Source: Gonapodya prolifera JEL478
Taxonomy: Eukaryota; Monoblepharomycota; Monoblepharidomycetes; Monoblepharidales; Gonapodyaceae
Direction of reading: 5' to 3'
Assembly: GCA_001574975.1 (NCBI GenBank)
Contig: KQ965731.1
Location: 248,001-312,000, forward strand
DNA length: 64,000 nt
Shown: piece after piece, positions 58,329 to 64,000 of the stretch
Numbering within the stretch: the first letter of the stretch is position 1
Layout of the letters: each line of letters opens with the position of its first letter
Notes under the pieces: generated by a model
The model's input: only the letters and a program-made list of their open reading frames with translations
The model's database searches: none
Told to the model about the DNA's origin: nothing
Made by a program: the position numbers and the translations under genes

Positions 58329-60851
58329 TCAAAGAGGTATTTCTTGTAAATATCCTTCACCTGTTCCACAAACAAGCGATCCCATTCCTTTCGCGAAACG
58401 GACCACACTGACTCCCAAGTTGAAAACCCGAAAACTTCTCACTCTCTCTCCAGTCTTTGTTCTAAAGATAACAAGATTGTTGTCGAAAGATCCCGTCACG
58501 AAGAACTCTCCATCCGGGGAGAACGCAACTGTGCACGCCCAACTGGGCGCTAGCGAGTTGGTATGTAGTTCTTGACCAGTAACGTAATCAAAAACTTTGA
58601 TAGTCATATCTCTTGAGCATGTCACAACATAAGAAGGTTTTGCCATTGCCAAATCCAACACATAATCGCCGTGTGCATCAATAACCCTCGATTGAGTGAC
58701 GTTGCCCTGCGTGTTTGCCATCAACTTCACATCCCAGAAGAACACACGACGGTCAAGACCTGCACTTGCGAAATACCTTCCATCCGGAGTAAATCGTACT
58801 ACTTTGATCCACCTTGTGTGCTTCTTCACGGTGCAGAGACATTCTCCAGTATTATAGTCCCACAACTTCACCGTACAATCCAAGCTCCCCGTTGCAATAA
58901 ATCTGCCGTCAGGGCTCACGTCGCATGATGTAACACTGTCCGTGTGACCCTGCAGTGTTCGCTCACACACGGCAGTTTGGGAATTCCATATCTTGATGCT
59001 TCGGTCAAACGAACATGACACGACGTGCGAGTCGTCACGGGCAAAATGAACATCTGTGATCACGGATTTATGCCCAACATACTGCGCAAGTGTTGTCCTC
59101 GCAGTTAGATCGTGGATACGAACAACACCGTCGTATCCTCCAGTAAGCCATAGGGAAGATCCATACCGTGAAGCGGCTGCTGCTTTACAGTCGTTTTTGT
59201 GAGCCAACACAAACCGTGGCAGAAGATGCACATCCACACTTGTTAGGAGCGTGTGTAGAAGCTGTACTTTGCGGTGGATCTTGCGAATAGGGATCTTGTA
59301 CAGCTTTGGATTGGGCACTTCCGCAGTTGCTTGTGGTGTTCGGAGCTCTGCAACTTTTCGAACAACCGACCTGAGCAGTAATGGCTCTCTTAGGTCTGCA
59401 AGGGTAAGGGACTCCCGTGGCACCTCTCTCCGAAGTAGATCCCAAGTTGTCTTGAGAGTGTTGCTCACGAATGCGGTTGATATTTCCACCGCATGACCAA
59501 CATAAGAGCGAAAGGTGGTCTCGTCCTTCAGCAGTTCTGCAATTGCTAACACAACAAGAATGTTCCCAACGCATATGAGTGTGTAGTCTACGGAACGATC
59601 AATGTCCGAATAAACGACCTCAATGTCCGAACGAAGATTTCGCAACGTCTCATCCATATCATCTTTCATGACTGCTCTCAATACGGCGGCCATAGGGCCT
59701 GTAATTGCACCATCAGCTGAAGGAGGGTTTTGCTTGCCGTCTACGTCTTCGGTCTCTCCATCTCCAGAATCATTAGAGCTGTCCTCGTTACGTTTCCCAG
59801 CTTCTTCGAGAGACCGAGATCTTCCATTTGCCGCAACTTCGTCGATTTCGACAATTACTTTTGTCATGCGACGACGATCTACCTGCTCGCTTTCATCGAG
59901 TGAGCTCGACGAAGAGGCCACAGATGCATTGTCCACATCCTCCCGCGGGGGTATTACAATTTCATTCACACTGCGCCCAGGCGGTCGAGTAAGGTCCTCT
60001 TGCGACAAAATCTTTCTGGAAAAGATGCCGGCGTGCGTGGTTTTGTGGTTATCGCTCAATGAAGAGACCGGCGCAACTCCTGAGCCAGGAGGTGCACCAG
60101 TATTCGGGTCCGCGGGAGGGCTCAGAAAGCTATCGACTCGTAAATTTGGCTCGAGCTCTGAAGGAGATGCCAATTGAATGGCAGTTTCACCCCCGTGGTA
60201 ACTGGTCGAGTTATTCATTGCCTGAGGTTGCACCAACACGTTTCCTTCAGAATTCAAAGCTGAGATTTCATTTCTGTCAAAATCTCCCTTCTTTTTTGAA
60301 CGTGTGGACACGCTCGGACCCTTCGTTTTCGTGGAATCACGCACGCGAACCTGTGATCGCGTTTGTATGGATGCAACACGACCTAATCGTGTGTGCCTTT
60401 TATCATCCTGAAAGCTTGCTGAGTCATCGTGGGATGTTAACTGCAAGTGATTTTCGACGGCCATGCTTGGAGAAGGTGAGAGTCCAGTCCCAGATGGTAG
60501 GACCGGTAGTCCTGGGACCTGCGTTGTTATCGCTGCCTCTACAGCAACCATTCCAGCTGCATCTGCCCACACGCTTTCTTTGTCATCAAATCGATGGAGC
60601 CCTTCATCGCTTCCAGCTTCCCGACCTCCCTGTCCGCTATGACCGACCCGACTTTTCGCTTTCGCCAACGTTCCCATTCCAAGTACTGGTATTTTCTCAT
60701 CAATTTCTATGTACATTCGGTTCAGTCCTCGTCGCGATACCGAAAAGAGTGTTTCAAACGTTTGAGATATCCGAGCGCATTCTTGTTTCTCAACATCCAA
60801 AGAAATGTCGATTTCTCGAGGAATCCGACGCAATTTCGGCGAGGATCTCAT
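58329..60851 (-). CDS. WD40 beta-propeller protein with long disordered N-terminus
   Basis: An intronless 840-codon frame. The C-terminal 330 residues contain about seven WD40 repeats with typical units such as SFDRSIKIWN, GHTDSVTSCDVSPDGRFIAT, GSLDCTVKLWD, CSRDMTIKVFD and FSPDGEFFVTGSFDNNLVIF. The first 430 residues are charged and Ser-rich. Between them lies a segment with a hydrophobic stretch (VDYTLICVGNILVVLAIAEL) within predicted helices. The basic segment LYKIPIRKIHRKVQLLHTLL just before the propeller is suggestive of a nucleolar WD40 factor, but I cannot name an orthologue. Only 69 nt separate its first Met from the Urb1 stop on the same strand; a phase-compatible splice could join the two. 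Confidence 0.75.
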   Translation of the reverse strand: MRSSPKLRRIPREIDISLDVEKQECARISQTFETLFSVSRRGLNRMYIEIDEKIPVLGMGTLAKAKSRVGHSGQGGREAGSDEGLHRFDDKESVWADAAGMVAVEAAITTQVPGLPVLPSGTGLSPSPSMAVENHLQLTSHDDSASFQDDKRHTRLGRVASIQTRSQVRVRDSTKTKGPSVSTRSKKKGDFDRNEISALNSEGNVLVQPQAMNNSTSYHGGETAIQLASPSELEPNLRVDSFLSPPADPNTGAPPGSGVAPVSSLSDNHKTTHAGIFSRKILSQEDLTRPPGRSVNEIVIPPREDVDNASVASSSSSLDESEQVDRRRMTKVIVEIDEVAANGRSRSLEEAGKRNEDSSNDSGDGETEDVDGKQNPPSADGAITGPMAAVLRAVMKDDMDETLRNLRSDIEVVYSDIDRSVDYTLICVGNILVVLAIAELLKDETTFRSYVGHAVEISTAFVSNTLKTTWDLLRREVPRESLTLADLREPLLLRSVVRKVAELRTPQATAEVPNPKLYKIPIRKIHRKVQLLHTLLTSVDVHLLPRFVLAHKNDCKAAAASRYGSSLWLTGGYDGVVRIHDLTARTTLAQYVGHKSVITDVHFARDDSHVVSCSFDRSIKIWNSQTAVCERTLQGHTDSVTSCDVSPDGRFIATGSLDCTVKLWDYNTGECLCTVKKHTRWIKVVRFTPDGRYFASAGLDRRVFFWDVKLMANTQGNVTQSRVIDAHGDYVLDLAMAKPSYVVTCSRDMTIKVFDYVTGQELHTNSLAPSWACTVAFSPDGEFFVTGSFDNNLVIFRTKTGERVRSFRVFNLGVSVVRFAKGMGSLVCGTGEGYLQEIPL

Positions 60852-60920
60852 GCCACCAATGTCACTTTCAGGAGAGATTGGGTGTCACATCCCACTCACA
60901 TCGTCAATGTCGAATCCCAC

Positions 60921-63900
60921 TCACGACACAATTTCAGCAGCGTCAGTCACATTCCATCCGTAAAACCAATCGCATAGCTGGTGATAAGCAGAACGGTAGT
61001 CTGCAGATTCCAAATGCCTCACGCCGAAGTGAGACATTGAAATAGCCAGCGCTTTTGATGTTTGGGGGTCGAAGTTTCGGAAGAAATGCTCCAGGAAAGG
61101 TATATGCAAGGTTTCTCCCATCTGCTGCAGCTCCGTGAGGGCTTTTAGACACTCCATGCGTAGGTTGGACACTGGAACACAAGACCTAAGAAGTTGAACA
61201 CTCAATATTTTTACTATCCCGATTTAGAAATACATGTCAACAATTCCAGATTATCACATCCCAGTTGCATGTAAAGCCAGCTTTCAATCCCGCTCATCAT
61301 AAGACTCCGACCGATGCCAAGTTGTGCCGCTCGTGTCAGGATCTGTTTGGACACGCTGTTTAATGCAATTCTTCAATAGAAATGAGTTACATTCGCCCAC
61401 CTTAACAGTAAGTTTGCGTTCATGATTCTCTTCTTGGGTCCCCATCACTGCACGAGACATAAGCGTCGCAAACGTGTGTCTCCTTAAATAAAGAGGTAGA
61501 TCCTATAATCCGAGTTATTTCTCGCCGCGTACATTCAAGGCTCAATAAAAAAAAGAAAGGTACACTCACAAGTTTGGACTGCAAGCCATCTACCAAGAGC
61601 TCTGACATGAACTTTCGGTGATCCTTGTCAATAGAGTAGACGAGATCGTAATACATTGGTAAGTCCTGAAAGGCTCAGGGAGTGAACGATAGCAAAAGTC
61701 CGTGTGAATCGAAGAGCCTTTCAACATACGGTCAAGTCCACCACGGGTCGTTGTAATAAGAATCTGTTGACGAGGGGATACAAGGAGTTGTTTGGTTCCA
61801 TTTGTATCTGTATGGCGCGGCCAAAGAACAGGGTTATGGGTAGTGGTACTCTTTCTTCATCTGGGATTGAGTTCTTCAAAGTGGTCATTGTCAACAGAAT
61901 CTGGGTGCGCTCTTTTAGATTTGAGTTCTGCACCACGTTGAAACATTTGCTTAAAAGCATCGACGCTGATTTTCTCGTGTTCTTTGACTCAGCTGACAGT
62001 AGTTGAATCAAAAATCCTGCCATGTTGAGCGAAAAGAAGCGGCGCACTTCGTCATCCGAAAGTGCGTTATGAAGTACGAGCCGACAAATGCCCAAAAGCT
62101 GATCTTCAACGAAACCCATCTCATTGTCCGTAATGTGCGACAGTTTAAGATTTCCAAGGATGACCGATATTTCAGTCCTTTCTTTAAGCTTTCTTTTGAA
62201 CCATGTAACATCGCCAGTTACAAACTTCGCAGAAATCCACATTTGGAAGAACCGAGAAACGGACAATCCTCCCTTAGTTTCTATCGCGTGTAGAACTTTC
62301 AGGAGGGAGCGATTACCGGGAGTCTTTTGCCCGTTCCATAGATGATATAATGTTTCCATGGTGCTGAGAGCATTATCAGGGGAACAATCATGTTCCAGAG
62401 CTATTGCGACAGTTTGTATGTACCCGTCTGTCACATTCTCAGTGATTCCATTTGGTGCGTCCTCTCGGCACTCTTTTGCGATGCTCGTAACAAGTGGCCA
62501 AGATTTTGCGCTCCCGTCGCTCAAATCCAAGAACGCAATCAATAAGGATGCGACGGCTGAAGATTCCCTAGAATAGCTCAAAAGGTTTAAAAAGGCTTCT
62601 TCCGCGTCAGACGGATATTTTGACATCAATTCTTTGAGAAAATCTTCTCTCCTAAGTATGCTTTGTTCGCGCACAATCCCCAAAGCAGATATGAGCTCTC
62701 GGCAAAGGACTGCAATGTGATCTTTTGTATCGATTTCAACTCCATGGAATGCCTCGGAGATCAGGGTCACAACGTGTTTGAACAGGCCTGCAACCGATTT
62801 GAGCAATGCGTGCCCTCTCTTCAGCATCAATTCGACGATACGAATACAAGGACCAAGACCCAATAGCTTATTTGTCACCGTAACTGTTGATGAGTCCTTG
62901 AGGAACTTCGCAGTCATATCAACGAAGGTGGTGGCAACATCACGTTGACATAGCATTGCGAACGTTGTAACAATTTGAGAGCATGATTCCAGAGTATCCA
63001 AGGTTGCTCCATTTGTCCAGCCATCAAGGAAACTGATTTCCCAGCAAAGCGGAACTTTCGAAATAGATAAAATTCCTTGTCGTTCACCTTGCTCCGCATC
63101 ATCTTTCCAGGTTGCTACTGAATCTCCTCGAACATGAATTGTCCCATCCATTACCCCACCTATAACAAGAACTTGATTTTCAAATTCCCATCGGAGAAGG
63201 TCCGGTCGGTGTTCTGTGGTCCATTTTAAGAACAAGTAACGACATTCTCTACTATTCTTCAGAAGGAAACCCATGAAACGTGCGGTAGCACCACAATTTT
63301 GAAGCAATGCAGAAAACAAAGAAGAGGACATCTTCCCAAGCACGGGTGCGAGTAATTCGTCGTTCACCATGACTGAAAAGAATCCCGAACAACCACTTTG
63401 GGCTGCCATTATAAGAATCTTGTGGAATATGCTCTTCTCCACAACCGATACTGTGTGGCACAATACAGATAGCGTAGAATCAAGTTCCACCGAGTGACTT
63501 TCAAATGGTCCAGACGTCCCCAAATATTCCAGTATGTGGATCTTGTCATCTTCAGAAAAAAAATCTGAAAGCTCTTTGCACAGAGTCAACGCCAAATTCC
63601 GCTGGCTTGCGTCCGCATTTTTCGAAGATTTTGCAATCAGGTCTTCAATGAGGTGTACGAGCTTTGTTTTGGCCCCCGTGAAAGATGGAGCAGTGTGTGT
63701 GGTATTGCTTGACGTTGTAATGCGGAGTACATCTGCCAAAGCTTCAATGAAAGATATTGCGTCACACTTTGGGTCTTACGCACAGAACATCGTTTGCTTA
63801 CCAAGAACGAAATCGGCGTCGACGACTCTTTTACGATCGTCCAAGTAGGATGTGATATGCTGGAGCAAGTTTTGGTAGTACGTGTTTATCACGTTCTTGG

Positions 63901-64000
63901 ATTTTTCGGTGGATTCAACAATCTCGGTAAATCGAGATGCTGCTTCTGCAACCCCAACTCGCAGAAGTTCTTTAGGTAAACTCTTTGCCGTTGCCGCCAG
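60921..64000 (-). CDS. URB1: Urb1/Npa1 (nucleolar pre-ribosome factor), C-terminal part; 5' end beyond the window
   Basis: Urb1 is a large helical-repeat scaffold for early 60S pre-ribosomes. The visible part enters at the right edge (LAATAKSLPKELLRVGVAEA), is spliced at the GTAAGC near 63800 to ALADVLRITTSSNTTH, and continues through a long exon to DLT (about 61733). Short C-terminal exons encode DLPMYYDLVYSIDKDHRKFM, DLPLYLRRHTFATLMSRAVM and ILTRAAQLGIGRSLMMSGIE, which match the conserved Urb1/NopRA1 C-terminal block. The final exon has MECLKALTELQQMGETLHIP and ends with the TGA at 60923-60921 (DAAEIVS). The ATG at 63739 is internal, not a start. Junctions between 61200 and 61700 are approximate. 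Confidence 0.8.

Noticed and set aside
63739-63741. ATG-like start of a 672-codon frame as a gene start
   Set aside because: The upstream sequence joins in phase through an intron at about 63755-63800, so this is an internal exon of Urb1.
1-64000. tRNA genes, CRISPR arrays, transposons, viral elements
   Set aside because: I looked for tRNA B-box words, regular spacer arrays, and transposase, reverse transcriptase, integrase or capsid motifs in all frames and found none I could support.

Overview
The window looks like a compact, intron-rich nuclear segment of a fungus, probably an early-diverging (chytrid-like) lineage. The gene set is fungal: a trifunctional Fol1, Aro7 chorismate mutase, Atg1, Hpc2, a Rictor-type TORC2 subunit, a Whi2-like protein and a Pho85-type CDK. 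Most genes have many short introns (about 45-80 nt). Intergenic gaps are often below 200 nt. I recognise no transposase, reverse transcriptase, viral gene, tRNA, rRNA or CRISPR array. Species-level placement is inference only.

Layout. 1-560: a 60-bp minisatellite. 619-969: last exon of a lysine-rich protein. 2235-4799 (-): secreted-domain/transmembrane/SH3 protein. 5657-8500 (+): unrecognised 788-aa protein. 8550-12594 (-): tandem AAA protein. 12742-13289 (+): possible small tail-anchored protein. 14372-15501 (-): chorismate mutase. 15623-19416 (+): transportin. 19469-21683 (-): Ric8. Then a tight plus-strand run: P4-ATPase flippase, NC2-alpha, histidyl-tRNA synthetase, YTH protein, and a bacterial-type (class II) HMG-CoA reductase with a long C-terminal extension. 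35850-36549 (-): small unknown gene sharing a CTAG stop with the reductase. 36659-38072 (-): Pho85/PCTAIRE-type CDK. 38157-40606 (-): Hpc2/ubinuclein, head to head with Rictor (40605-45275, +). 45336-47775 (+): Fol1. 48064-50517 (-): Whi2-like. 51197-53060 (+): JmjC protein. 53871-58174 (+): Atg1. 58329-60851 (-): WD40 protein. 60921 to the right edge (-): C-terminal part of Urb1/Npa1.

Functionally this is mostly unlinked housekeeping: nutrient signalling and autophagy (Rictor, Atg1, Pho85-type CDK, Whi2-like), chromatin and transcription (Hpc2, JmjC, NC2-alpha), RNA biology (YTH, HisRS, Urb1), transport (transportin, flippase), and small-molecule pathways (chorismate, folate, mevalonate). 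Exon models were built by hand from GT-AG (and some GC-AG) sites, reading-phase continuity and family resemblance. Where phases fitted across all junctions I give high confidence.

The most unusual items are the intron-containing class II HMG-CoA reductase with its unexplained C-terminal half, an AUG-less in-frame presequence-like extension upstream of HisRS, the signal peptide/TM/SH3 protein, several phase-forced GC-AG introns, and extreme gene packing (shared stop codons, overlapping start codons).
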